64,000 nt of DNA from Carpediemonas membranifera (taxonomy: Eukaryota > Fornicata). The stretch lies in the NCBI GenBank assembly GCA_019828565.1, contig JAHDYR010000062.1, positions 620,001-684,000 of the forward strand, written 5' to 3'. Each line of letters begins with the position of its first letter. Position 1 is the stretch's first letter. Made by a program: the position numbers and the translations under genes. The notes under the pieces are model-generated. The model did no database searches, had not been told where the DNA came from, and saw only the letters and a list, made by a program, of their open reading frames with translations. This document shows, piece by piece, positions 55,489 to 64,000 of the stretch.

Positions 55489-58400
55489 ATGCTGCCACTA
55501 AGCATCACCGTTTGTATCATTAGTGCGTTGTTTGCATATTCAATGCAATATGTGACGCTTTCAAGCTCCTCATTCACGATCGCTGAAACGGACACCATAT
55601 CACTCTCCTACGTCAATGCAATCGACATTGCTGGTGACTTCTGCGTTGTCGGATGCAAGGAAACCGGTTATGCTCATTTCTTGAAGCGTGGCAGCACATC
55701 TTGGGAGTACATCGAGCCTCACAACTGGTCCAAGGACTATGGATCCTCGGTGGCTGTGTCGAAGAACGGGCACATCGCCGTAGGGTATCCAGGGTGGGAC
55801 AGCAGCACTGGGATGATATATGTATACACGTATGCGGCCGGGTCTGGCTGGTCTGGCGGGACTGGTGTCAAGTCGGACGACCCGCAAACTTATGATTCCT
55901 TCGGGAGCGCCGTGGCCTTCTCAGGCGATAACCTCTACGTCGGGGCAGCCAATGAAGATAAGAGTGAGATATTCCCGACCGGGCATGACATGGGTCGTTT
56001 CTACTACTACGACCTCCCTGGAGGTCCCAGATTCAGGACCGCGACGACCTACGACGATGATGGAAATGTCCACCTCGGCAATGCCATATCGTGTGACAAG
56101 TACGTCTCTGGTGGATATTGTATCGTCGGTGGAGAGGGCAAAGACACCCAGAATCCGGCTGGCCGAGCTTATATCACGGGCCAAGGCTGGACTGATCAGT
56201 ACGCAGAGCTTCGGAAGAGCGGGTTGTACTACGGGAAGGATGTAGCCATTGATGGCGAGACTGCCATTGTCATGGCTAATGATTTCATCGACGTCTACTT
56301 CACCTTTCGCTCTTCATCAACCTACCGTATCAACAATCTCCCGACTAACCCAGCTTCGGTTGCTATTGCAGGCGCACTCGTTGCAGTTGGTCTCCCCTCG
56401 TCAAGTGCAGTTTATGTCTACCTTTTGACTGCGTCGAGCTTGACTCTGCTAACCACGAAGACAGGCCCGACATCATTCGGGACCTCCGTGTCTCTCTACG
56501 CCGATGATTCAGCCATCTCCACCCTCGCGGTGGCCAGCAACAGTGCTGCCTATTTCTACGCAATTGTCAGCCAGGAGGGGTACGCTGGCTCTGTCAGATC
56601 TGGCTTTGGCGCTTGTTATGACGGCAAGTACGCAGATAGCCTCGGCAATACAGCATGTACAGCAGCTTCTGCTGGGTACTATGTGCTGAATGATGGTTCG
56701 GCGCACTCGGCACAGGTGGCCTGCAACAGCGGCAAGTACCAGCCAAACAGTGGTCAGAACTCCTGCCTGACATGCGAGTCAGGCTTCTTCGTCCCAGCCG
56801 ACGGCCAACCCCACGAGACGCAGACGCCCTGCGAAAACGGCAAGTACTCTGCGGAATCCGGCCAGTCTGGCTGCACCACCGCGACAGCCGGCCACTACGT
56901 TCCCGCCGACGGCGAGGGCCACGCTGCCCAAACCAGCTGCTCCGCGGGCACCTACCAACCGGACGCCGGCCAGGCCAACTGCATCGACGCGGGCCTTGGC
57001 CACTTCGTCGCCGCCGAGGAGGCCACCACCCAAGACGTGTGCGTGGCGGGAACCTTCGCGAACGACACCGGCCTTACCTCGTGCTACTCCGCGAACGCCG
57101 GCTACTACGTGCCTGACAGCACAGCATCCTCGGAAACGGCCTGCGACACCGGCACGTATCAGCCTAAGATGGGGCAGACTGGCTGCGTTGACGCGCCCAT
57201 CGGAGGCTTCGTCAGCGATACCGCCGCAACCGCCTACGCGAACTGCACGGCGGGAAAGTTCCAGAACGAGACGGGCAAGGCCAGCTGCTACATCGCCGAG
57301 GCCGGCTACTACGTGGCTGACTTCGACCACAGCCGGCAGAGGGTCTGCGCCAACGGAGCCTACCAGCCGCTAGCCGGCCAGAGCGCGTGTGAAAAGACAA
57401 AGGCGGGTTACTACGTGCCCGACGACAGCCAGCCACACGCCGCCCAGCTCGTGTGCGACAGCGGTAAGTTCCAGCCCAGTGAGGGCAGGCCGCCTGCGCC
57501 ATCGCAGACGCCGGCTACCACGTCCCGGCCGACGGCGACGCGCACACTGTCCAGGTCGTCTGCGACAACGGCCACTACCAGCCCGCCCAGGGACAGGCGT
57601 CCTGCGTCGAGTCTGACGTCGGCTACTTCGTGCCAGACGACGGCCAGCCGCACACAGCGCAGACCGCCTGCGACTCTGGCAAGTTCGCCGTCGCCGGGTC
57701 CAGCAGCTGCGCGGCATCCCAGAAGGGCTTCCGCACCTCGCCTGACGGGTCGACCCAGATCCCCTGCAACGACGGCAAGTACCAGCCCGAGGCCGGCCAG
57801 GATGAGTGCCTCGTTGCAGAGGCCGGCTTCTTCGTCTCAGCCGACGGCCAACCCCACGAGACGCAGACGCCCTGCGAAAACGGCAAGTACTCTGCGGAAT
57901 CCGGCCAGTCTGGCTGCACCACCGCGACAGCCGGCCACTACGTTCCCGCCGACGGCGAGGGCCACGCTGCCCAAACCAGCTGCTCCGCGGGCACCTACCA
58001 ACCGGACGCCGGCCAGGCCAACTGCATCGACGCGGGCCTTGGCCACTTCGTCGCCGCCGAGGAGGCCACCACCCAAGACGTGTGCGTGGCGGGAACCTTC
58101 GCGAACGACACCGGCCTTACCTCGTGCTACTCCGCGAACGCCGGCTACTACGTGCCTGACAGCACAGCATCCTCGGAAACGGCCTGCGACACCGGCACGT
58201 ATCAGCCTAAGATGGGGCAGACTGGCTGCGTTGACGCGCCCATCGGAGGCTTCGTCAGCGATACCGCCGCAACCGCCTACGCGAACTGCACGGCGGGAAA
58301 GTTCCAGAACGAGACGGGCAAGGCCAGCTGCTACATCGCCGAGGCCGGCTACTACGTGGCTGACTTCGACCACAGCCGGCAGAGGGTCTGCGCCAACGGA

Positions 58401-60545
58401 GCCTACCAGCCGCTAGCCGGCCAGAGCGCGTGTGAAAAGACAAAGGCGGGTTACTACGTGCCCGACGACAGCCAGCCACACGCCGCCCAGCTCGTGTGCG
58501 ACAGCGGTAAGTTCCAGCCCAGTGAGGGGCAGGCCGCCTGCGCCATCGCAGACGCCGGCTACCACGTCCCGGCCGACGGCGACGCGCACACTGTCCAGGT
58601 CGTCTGCGACAACGGCCACTACCAGCCCGCCCAGGGACAGGCGTCCTGCGTCGAGTCTGACGTCGGCTACTTCGTGCCAGACGACGGCCAGCCGCACACA
58701 GCGCAGACCGCCTGCGACTCTGGCAAGTTCGCCGTCGCCGGGTCCAGCAGCTGCGCGGCATCCCAGAAGGGCTTCCGCACCTCGCCTGACGGGTCGACCC
58801 AGATCCCCTGCAACGACGGCAAGTACCAGCCCGAGGAGGATCAAAGCAGCTGTCTCACGAGTGACGCCGGATACTATGTCCCGGCAGACGCTGAGGGCCA
58901 CGAAACGCAGCTTAAGTGCCACGCCGGCCACTTCTCCAACGCGACGGGCCTGGCCGGCTGTTTCCAGAGCGAGCCCGGCTACTACGTGCCTGACGACTCC
59001 GAGCCCCACATTGTCCCGCTCGAGTGCAGCGCAGGGACTTACCAGCCAGGCGCCGCCGCGGCCTCTTGTCTCGACTGCGCCGTGTCGACCTACTCGCTCG
59101 GCGCGGCTTCCGAGTGCACAACTACACCGGTCGGACACTACTCGCCCAATACGTCTGTTGTGATCCCGTGCGAGCTGGGCTACTATCAGGTCGCCGCCGG
59201 ACAGCTTGCTTGCAACACTGCAAGGCCAGGCCACTTTACGAACACGACAGGGCAGGCGAGGATGCATGCGTGCCTGCCTGGTACCTCCCAGCCGCTCTTC
59301 GGCCAGACCAGCTGTGTCGCTTGCGAGCCCGGCACGTACGCTAGCGCCCCCGCGGCACGGAGCTGCGAGATTTGCGCAGCCGGTTTCTACTCGTCCGACG
59401 GCGTCACCGTGCACCCCTGCCCCGACGGCGAGTTCCAGCCCTCCGCCGGCCAGAGCTCGTGCATGCAAGCGGAGGCCGGCTTCTTCGCCTCGCCGCGCCA
59501 CACCGCGCAGCTCCCGTGCGACAATGGCCGCTTCCAGAACTCGACCGGTCATGCATCATGCCAGTTCTGCCCGCGCCGATCAAGCACCCCCACCGACGGC
59601 CAGCCCCATACCGAATGTGTGGTCTTCATCCCGCCCGAGGTCTCCGTCAACGTGACGCGGGCTGTAACAGTTGCTACCGGCTCAATGAACATGACGGTCG
59701 ACTCTGCCTCGTTCGGCGACTCGGGAGACTCCTGCGAGGTCATCCAGGTCGAGGACGGGTCGACACTGATCGTGCCGATCGTCTCGCGCGACACGTTGAC
59801 CGCCGGAAACTACACCGCCACGATCAAGTTGTCCGATGGGACGACCGAGAACGTCACGGTTGAGTTCGAGGAGGATTACTCGATCCAGGCGCCCAGCACG
59901 ATGCTCAGCCGGACAGTAGTCACTGCCATCGTTAGTGGATCAGTGTGCCCGAGCTCGATCGCCAGTGCCGTCGGCAGCGTCAACCTCACGTCGGTCGAGC
60001 CGACACCAGAAGGCGTGGTCGAGTGCAAGGCGTCCACGACCGTGTCGATCGATGACATCAACGCGATATTCGCCCCCGAGCTGCGAGTCGAAAACGGCCG
60101 CTTCTGCCTCACCATCTCGAACGGCGCATTCTCTGCGGCCGACGGTGTCGTCTTTGTGGTCAACGGCGCCGTGTTCAGCAGCCTCGTCCTGGAGGCCGGC
60201 CAGGTTTGCTCGACGACTGCCGCGGCCCGGTCAACTGAGGGCGTCAACATCTTCGTCCTCGTCGACAACCAGATCCTCTTGTCGTCCGTCATCGAGCTGG
60301 AGGCCGACCCTTCTCCATTCCTATCGGATACGACGATCATTGTTCTTGGGTCAGTCGCTATCGTATTCCTGCTAAGCGCCATGGTTGCTTCCATCATATG
60401 CTTTGTCTTCATTGCGGCCGTTGCCGTATGCTGTACGCCAGGTCTGACATATTGGCGGTTCAAGGGGATGGGGCGGAAGCAATCTTTAGAGGAGGGGCCT
60501 AGGTTCACATGGACGGTCCCAACACCCAAGTATATCACGTACTAA
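55489..60545 (+). CDS. Giant cysteine-rich type I membrane protein (FG-GAP-like N-terminus, GCC2/GCC3-like repeats), one frameshift
   Basis: Signal peptide from the ATG at 55489 (M-L-P-L-S-I-T-V-C-I-I-S-A-L-F-A). Residues about 30-370 are beta-propeller-like FG-GAP repeats (Y-G-S-S-V-A-V-S-x-N-G, F-G-S-A-V-A-F-S-G-D-N). From about 380 there are many modules of roughly 40 residues, 'C-x-x-G-K-Y-Q-P-x-x-G-Q-x-x-C-x-x-A-x-x-G-Y-Y-V-P', a GCC2/GCC3 (ephrin-receptor-like) pattern. A distal Cys-poor ectodomain precedes one membrane helix (I-I-V-L-G-S-V-A-I-V-F-L-L) and a short tail with Y-I-T-Y at the end. About 1,685 residues if joined. The frame breaks at 57483-57485 (GGG) where the duplicated copy has GGGG, so a missing G in copy 1 is the likely cause. 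Probably a surface or adhesion protein. Confidence 0.85.
56782..57792 (+). repeat. Tandem duplication in the cysteine-rich gene, copy 1
   Basis: About 1,010 bp nearly identical to 57825-58836, covering eight or so GCC-type modules. The offset is 1,043 bases before 57485 and 1,044 after it because of one missing G. Confidence 0.9.
57825..58836 (+). repeat. Tandem duplication in the cysteine-rich gene, copy 2
   Basis: Near-identical to copy 1; keeps the frame with GGGG at 58526-58529. The true unit is 1,044 bp (348 codons). Confidence 0.9.
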
Positions 60546-60923
60546 CTGTAAAACAGAGTTGAACTCACATTCATTGCTTTGCCGTTTGAGACTTGGATGA
60601 GTCAACCGCGTCCGGACATCCCAATCAGCCCGATCAAACTAGCCTGTGATGGAGTTTCCACCTCACATGAGAACAGCGCTCGGTCACTGACGGCACGGTG
60701 ATGGTGGCCAGGTATGTCGAGTCCCTCAGCTGTCGACTTCACCAGAAGCACACCGGCTTTGACATTCATGTGCTTCAGGGGTAAGTGGAGAGCATGTGCA
60801 CATCGGGGTGGGTTAGAGGCTCGTGAAGTGTCGCGACACCCAAGAACGGGAAAGACGAGAACGTGAATTGAACAAATTCCGTGTTTCACTGTGGCCTCTG
60901 ACACGATACCTCACTCACACAGA
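60546..60923. other. Intergenic stretch after the cysteine-rich gene
   Basis: 378 bp. A minus-strand ORF of 100 codons overlaps it but has no family features. Nothing else is seen. Confidence 0.5.
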
Positions 60924-60940
60924 CTCACACCTGGTGGGAC
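60924..60940. repeat. Left target-site duplication of the LINE-A fragment
   Basis: CTCACACCTGGTGGGAC, repeated exactly at 61160-61176. Confidence 0.93.
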
Positions 60941-61159
60941 TTCCAGAGAGGCAGGAAAGCAGTGTTGCACGGAGATGGCCAAAGGGCCTCTGGGGCGAGT
61001 GGAATCGGCAGTAAGTGACAGTAGCCCAAGCTGAGCGCAGCTGACAGCTCAGTGAGGGCGGCGGCCGTGCCCCGGGAAGCTCAGCTCCAGGATAATGGGA
61101 GAACTACCATGAGAACCCGGGGCCTGATACCAGGCAAGCATAAATTTCTTACTTTCTTT
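60941..61159 (+). mobile_element. 5'-truncated LINE-A copy (219 bp of 3' UTR)
   Basis: Its sequence matches the 3' UTR of LINE-A on its minus strand. Shared blocks include TTGCACGGAGATGGCC, GGGCCTCTGGGGCGA, TGGAATCGGC, CTCAGCTCCA and ATAAATTTCTT, ending in ACTTTCTTT like the CTTT tail of the full copy. Flanked by exact 17-bp duplications. A short 3'-end copy of this kind is the usual product of abortive target-primed reverse transcription. Confidence 0.9.
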
Positions 61160-61176
61160 CTCACACCTGGTGGGAC
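61160..61176. repeat. Right target-site duplication of the LINE-A fragment
   Basis: Exact copy of 60924-60940, directly after the CTTT tail. Confidence 0.93.
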
Positions 61177-61252
61177 GGTGACTCTAAGCAAGCATGCCAG
61201 CTACTTTATAATTTTACGAGATCTATCCAATAAATCTCAGTATCAACAATAT

Positions 61253-62593
61253 CTAATGGATCCACAGCGCTCCAATATCACGATCCCTCGCCATGGCAAC
61301 CTTAGGGTACCCAGGACGCGGCAGCCGACGCCGAGCCTCTGCCACAGAGAGCATCACGGGCCGCCGGAACGCATTCGGGCAGACATTGGGCCTCGGGGGC
61401 TTGGGCATGTCTGGTTTGAATGGCATCAGCGCCCCCACGCGCCTGCTGTTCTCCTGCAATGCCGCCTTGTCGAGGGATGGGGAAGACTGGTTTAGGTGCT
61501 CGGCGATCGACCGAATCGGGCCTCCAATCTTGGGCAAGCGGGAGGTCGAGTCTGCGTTGGGGCTGCAGGCGAGCAGGGGTGCTTGGGCCCGCTTGGGCGA
61601 TCCGTATTTAGGGGAGGGGAGGTTGACCACTAAATCACGGCCCTGGCGCTTAAACCTGATGGTACTGATCATCCTAGCCTGCTGTGGGCTGGCCTGGAGC
61701 TGAGGCGGCTGTCCGTCGCTGCCGGGTCTGATCCTAGCAGTGGGAACCATGTGCAGTCGGGAACGGATCTCCTGCATCGAGAAGAGCTCCTCGACAGATA
61801 GGCGGCGCTTGGGATCGTGTGTGAGGCAGACATTGAGGACGTTATTGATGTCTGTCGAGTAGTGCGAGGCGATGGGCTGGCGGCGGCCGTAGAGGACTTT
61901 GTTGGCGAGGCCCTTGAGGTCGTGGGCCTCGTATGGGTGACGGAACGTCAGCATCTCATATAGTACACAACCGAGGGACCACACATCACTCTTCTCGTCA
62001 TATGGGTCTCGGTTCCACAGCTCTGGAGCAAGGTAGTACGGCGTGCCGATGACAGTCTTGGCAAGTTTGTCGTCAGCTTTGAGGAGCTTGGATACTCCCA
62101 TATCCCCGAGCTTGATGATGCCATCTTCCATTAGAAAGACGTTCGCGCTCTTGAGATCGCGGTGTAAAATCTTGCGGCTGTGAAGATGTCTGAGAGCAAG
62201 CGCGATCTGAAGGAACATAGACCAGACCTGGGCCTCGTCGAAGAGGCGCCGCCGCTTCTTTCGCTCATATATGGCCTGGGCGAGGTCGCCCTTTGTCGCA
62301 AATTCCATGACGATGTGAAGCTTGTCCTTTTCGAAAAAGGAGTCACGGTATTTGCAGATGTTCTGGTGGGATACGCTGGCCATGAGGCGAATTTCATTCA
62401 ATGCTTCCTGCTTTTCACGTGGAGACATGCTTCTCAAGTCCAGCTCTTTGATAGCGTACGTTTTGGACGGATCTGAACGGCGCTTGACTTTGTACACTGC
62501 TCCATATGACCCCTTTCCGATAAAGCTCACTATTTGAAAACCGTCCATTGGCGCAAGAAGGCGCTTTGCTTCGTATGGCGTATACGTGAGCAT
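61253..62593 (-). CDS. NEK-family serine/threonine protein kinase
   Basis: 446 residues. Kinase domain 19-280: Gly loop I-G-K-G-S-Y-G (25-31), Lys49 in Y-A-I-K-E, H-R-D-L-K (144-148) with catalytic Asp146, D-M-G (Asp164) in place of DFG, activation loop G-T-P-Y-Y-L-A-P-E (183-191), and the NEK pattern R-S-M-S-x-R-E-K-Q-E-A-L-N-E. The basic C-terminal tail (about 290-446) is Pro/Ser-rich and lacks a coiled coil. NEKs control cilia length, basal bodies and mitosis and are expanded in flagellated protists. The replaced DFG Phe is common in this family and does not imply inactivity. The start ATG is at 62593. Confidence 0.93.
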   Translation of the reverse strand: MLTYTPYEAKRLLAPMDGFQIVSFIGKGSYGAVYKVKRRSDPSKTYAIKELDLRSMSPREKQEALNEIRLMASVSHQNICKYRDSFFEKDKLHIVMEFATKGDLAQAIYERKKRRRLFDEAQVWSMFLQIALALRHLHSRKILHRDLKSANVFLMEDGIIKLGDMGVSKLLKADDKLAKTVIGTPYYLAPELWNRDPYDEKSDVWSLGCVLYEMLTFRHPYEAHDLKGLANKVLYGRRQPIASHYSTDINNVLNVCLTHDPKRRLSVEELFSMQEIRSRLHMVPTARIRPGSDGQPPQLQASPQQARMISTIRFKRQGRDLVVNLPSPKYGSPKRAQAPLLACSPNADSTSRLPKIGGPIRSIAEHLNQSSPSLDKAALQENSRRVGALMPFKPDMPKPPRPNVCPNAFRRPVMLSVAEARRRLPRPGYPKVAMARDRDIGALWIH

Positions 62594-62779
62594 GTTATGT
62601 AACTCCAGCTTCGCATGTATACTGTAAAAATACAGTTCTTACTCCGTCGGAAAGCGGGGTTAGCTGTCGCTGTTACAATTCTCCAGCATCTTTAGTTTGC
62701 TGACAGTCGGCCCACCCCTGGTCCGAAGCAAGCGGAGGGAGCTCGTTGAGGTGGACGTGGCCGGGATAAATGAACTACT

Positions 62780-63493
62780 TTATACTGCTCTCGCATTAAT
62801 GCTTCGGCTGCACCAGCAGCACGTGACCCGCCTCCGGTTCGCGCTGACCATGGCCGACCGATGGCAGTGGGGGCACGTGACGGTGCGTTGCCTGGCGACG
62901 CCCTCGGGCAGGTCGACTGTCCGGCGCTGCGCCATCTCGCACTCGCCGCCATAGTGGGCCATGTGCTCTTCCTCGTTGGCCACGCGGAGCAGGCACTTGT
63001 GGCAGAAGTCCTGGCCGCAAGGACATCAAGACATCTTGCAGCTGTCCAGGTCGCCCTCGCGCGACGTAAGCTCGCCGCATGTGGGGCAGCGGCGGATGAA
63101 GGGGACGTCCACAGCGGTGCCTCTGCCGAGCGTGACCAGGCGGCACGTCTGCAGGATGTCGTTCTGCTCAACGAGCATCCTGATCTCGGCGCGCGAGCAT
63201 GCCTGCTGGCGCCGCGGGATGACGTGGAAGTTGGCGGCCGCGCCTACTGTGGCAGGGGCCGAGTCGAGCACCGCCTGGCCGGGGGCTGCACGGGAGATCT
63301 TGTGCAGTTCTTCCTCGGAGTCGAACGCGAAGACTTCGGGCGCGGGGTTCGCCTTAACGGCGTAGAAAACTTCGGTCTTAGGGAGGTACCGGCGCATGGC
63401 GCGGTAGTTCTGACGGACGACGTCGAGATCGATCACTAGGCACGGAGTGGCGGGCTTGTTATCCACCAGGAACTTCTGAATGCGCTTGTTCAT
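62780..63493 (-). pseudogene. Chimeric locus: ornithine decarboxylase N-terminus fused to an RBR/RING2-like zinc region
   Basis: From the ATG at 63493 the first 55 residues are a clear fold-III decarboxylase start (T-P-C-L-V-I-D-L-D-V-V ... F-Y-A-V-K-A-N-P-A-P) with the PLP-binding Lys. The next 40 residues (F-A-F-D-S-E-E-E-L-H-K-I) belong to ODC but some 50 residues further on, so an internal segment is missing. From about residue 100 the sequence is a different protein with Cys/His pairs (R-C-P-T-C-G-E-L-T ... S-C-K-M-S-[TGA]-C-P-C-G-Q-D-F-C-H-K-C-L ... C-P-H-C ... C-C-W-C), like the last RING of RBR ligases. One TGA interrupts the zinc motif. Looks like a rearranged pseudogene, though misassembly is possible. 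Confidence 0.55.
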
Positions 63494-63600
63494 TGCTATT
63501 CGCTCTTGTGCTGTTAGTAGCTGCCGCAGGACTCATTCTGAGATGGTTTGGTTCATTTTAGTCAGGGCAAGTCAGGCCAACTGCGCTGTCGAGGGGAAGG

Positions 63601-63710
63601 ATTTACTGGCGCGGGGCCCGCCCACCAAGGGACCAGATGTGGTCCCACTCGGCCACAAGGGGCCGAGTGGTGGTGCGGACCTCCATGCCTCGATCACCGC
63701 GCCAGTAAAT
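63601..63710. other. Three-way-junction-like palindromic structure
   Basis: Outer stem ATTTACTGGCGCGG (63601-63614) pairs perfectly with 63697-63710. Inside are two further perfect hairpins: GGGACCA-GATG-TGGTCCC (63629-63646) and CCACTCGGCC/GGCCGAGTGG (63645-63654, 63661-63670), which share two bases. It lies in the upstream region of the chimeric ODC locus. No ORF. It could be an RNA gene or the end of a small mobile element; the ATTTACT start recalls the terminal hairpins at 19036 and 19485. Confidence 0.7.
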
Positions 63711-64000
63711 GCTGCTTTGCAAGCTCACGACGTCACGCCGCCTGGGCTATGTGCCCATTGGCTAGTCGGCCGGGCAGACCTCTAACCCGACCAGTGGACC
63801 CAGTCCTGTGCCTAATCACGACGATTCTCACGTCGTGCGGTCCCCTGTCCACAAGACACGTCTGTCTTATGCCTGCTCACTCATGCGCCATGATATCAGC
63901 CGCCCTTGTCAGCCTGGCGGCCACGCCTTGGATGCTGCGGCCATGGGCAGGCCTTTGTATACGCCGAGACTCTCCGCCTAACAGTCATGCACGTGGTGCA
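63711..64000. other. Window end, no gene recognised
   Basis: 290 bp with no ORF of interest. A small ACGACG...CGTCGT-type inverted repeat near 63819-63837 is the only structure noticed. Confidence 0.5.

Noticed and set aside
57484-58416. Pro/Ser/Thr/Arg-rich end of the first cysteine-rich frame
   Set aside because: It is out-of-frame reading of the second duplicate after the one-G change; the cysteine-rich frame continues in parallel.

Overview
The window is eukaryotic. It carries two spliceosomal proteins (SYF1/XAB2 and a BRR2-type helicase), a radial-spoke protein (RSPH3), a NEK kinase, an ankyrin-DHHC palmitoyltransferase, a tRNA-Asp and very short spliceosomal introns (one of 80 nt with a good protein-level fit, one proposed of 34 nt). 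Genes are GC-rich, mostly intronless and tightly packed. This fits a small flagellated protist. A free-living metamonad (Carpediemonas/Kipferlia-like) would suit the gene density, the NEK kinase and the large cysteine-rich GCC2/GCC3-type surface protein, but that placement is inference only.

Layout: 1-3059 is the 3' end of a Ty3/gypsy chromovirus. 3060-13776 is host genes: SYF1, a G3BP-like NTF2+RRM protein, a broken WD40-like locus, BRR2 and RSPH3. 13777-45260 is a 31-kb nest of mobile elements. Its frame is three tyrosine-recombinase (YR) retrotransposons of PAT/Ngaro type with the split direct repeat plan A1-gag-RT/RH-YR-B1-A2-B2. YR1 is 19582-23563, YR2 is 23696-28340 and YR3 is 28341-43283. 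Upstream of YR1 lie several orphan terminal modules (structured A module, hairpin, poly-C, B sequence), one of them split by a LINE that kept its 15-bp target duplication. A tRNA-Asp lies 2 bp from the start of YR2. YR3 abuts YR2 with no spacer, and its recombinase gene is interrupted twice by Ty3-like elements with identical LTRs (64 bp and 122 bp) and 4-bp target duplications. The second of these carries an antisense, apparently intron-containing accessory gene. A decayed second LINE family follows. 46679-64000 returns to host genes: an S28 serine peptidase, a THADA/TRM732-like protein, a broken Fanzor-type (eukaryotic TnpB-like) nuclease, ankyrin-DHHC, the giant cysteine-rich membrane protein with a 1-kb internal tandem duplication, a 219-bp LINE fragment with a 17-bp target duplication, a NEK kinase and a chimeric ODC/zinc-finger locus.

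The strongest candidates for undescribed biology are: (1) the YR retroelements, whose A modules begin with a covarying series of RNA hairpins and which stack end-to-end beside a tRNA gene; (2) the Ty3 element with an antisense spliced gene and a duplicated hairpin-plus-polypurine signal; (3) the Fanzor relic broken by a one-unit CCTTA expansion. A technical caution applies throughout: many frame breaks, in elements and in one host gene, sit at G/C homopolymers, so some 'pseudogenes' may be base-call errors.
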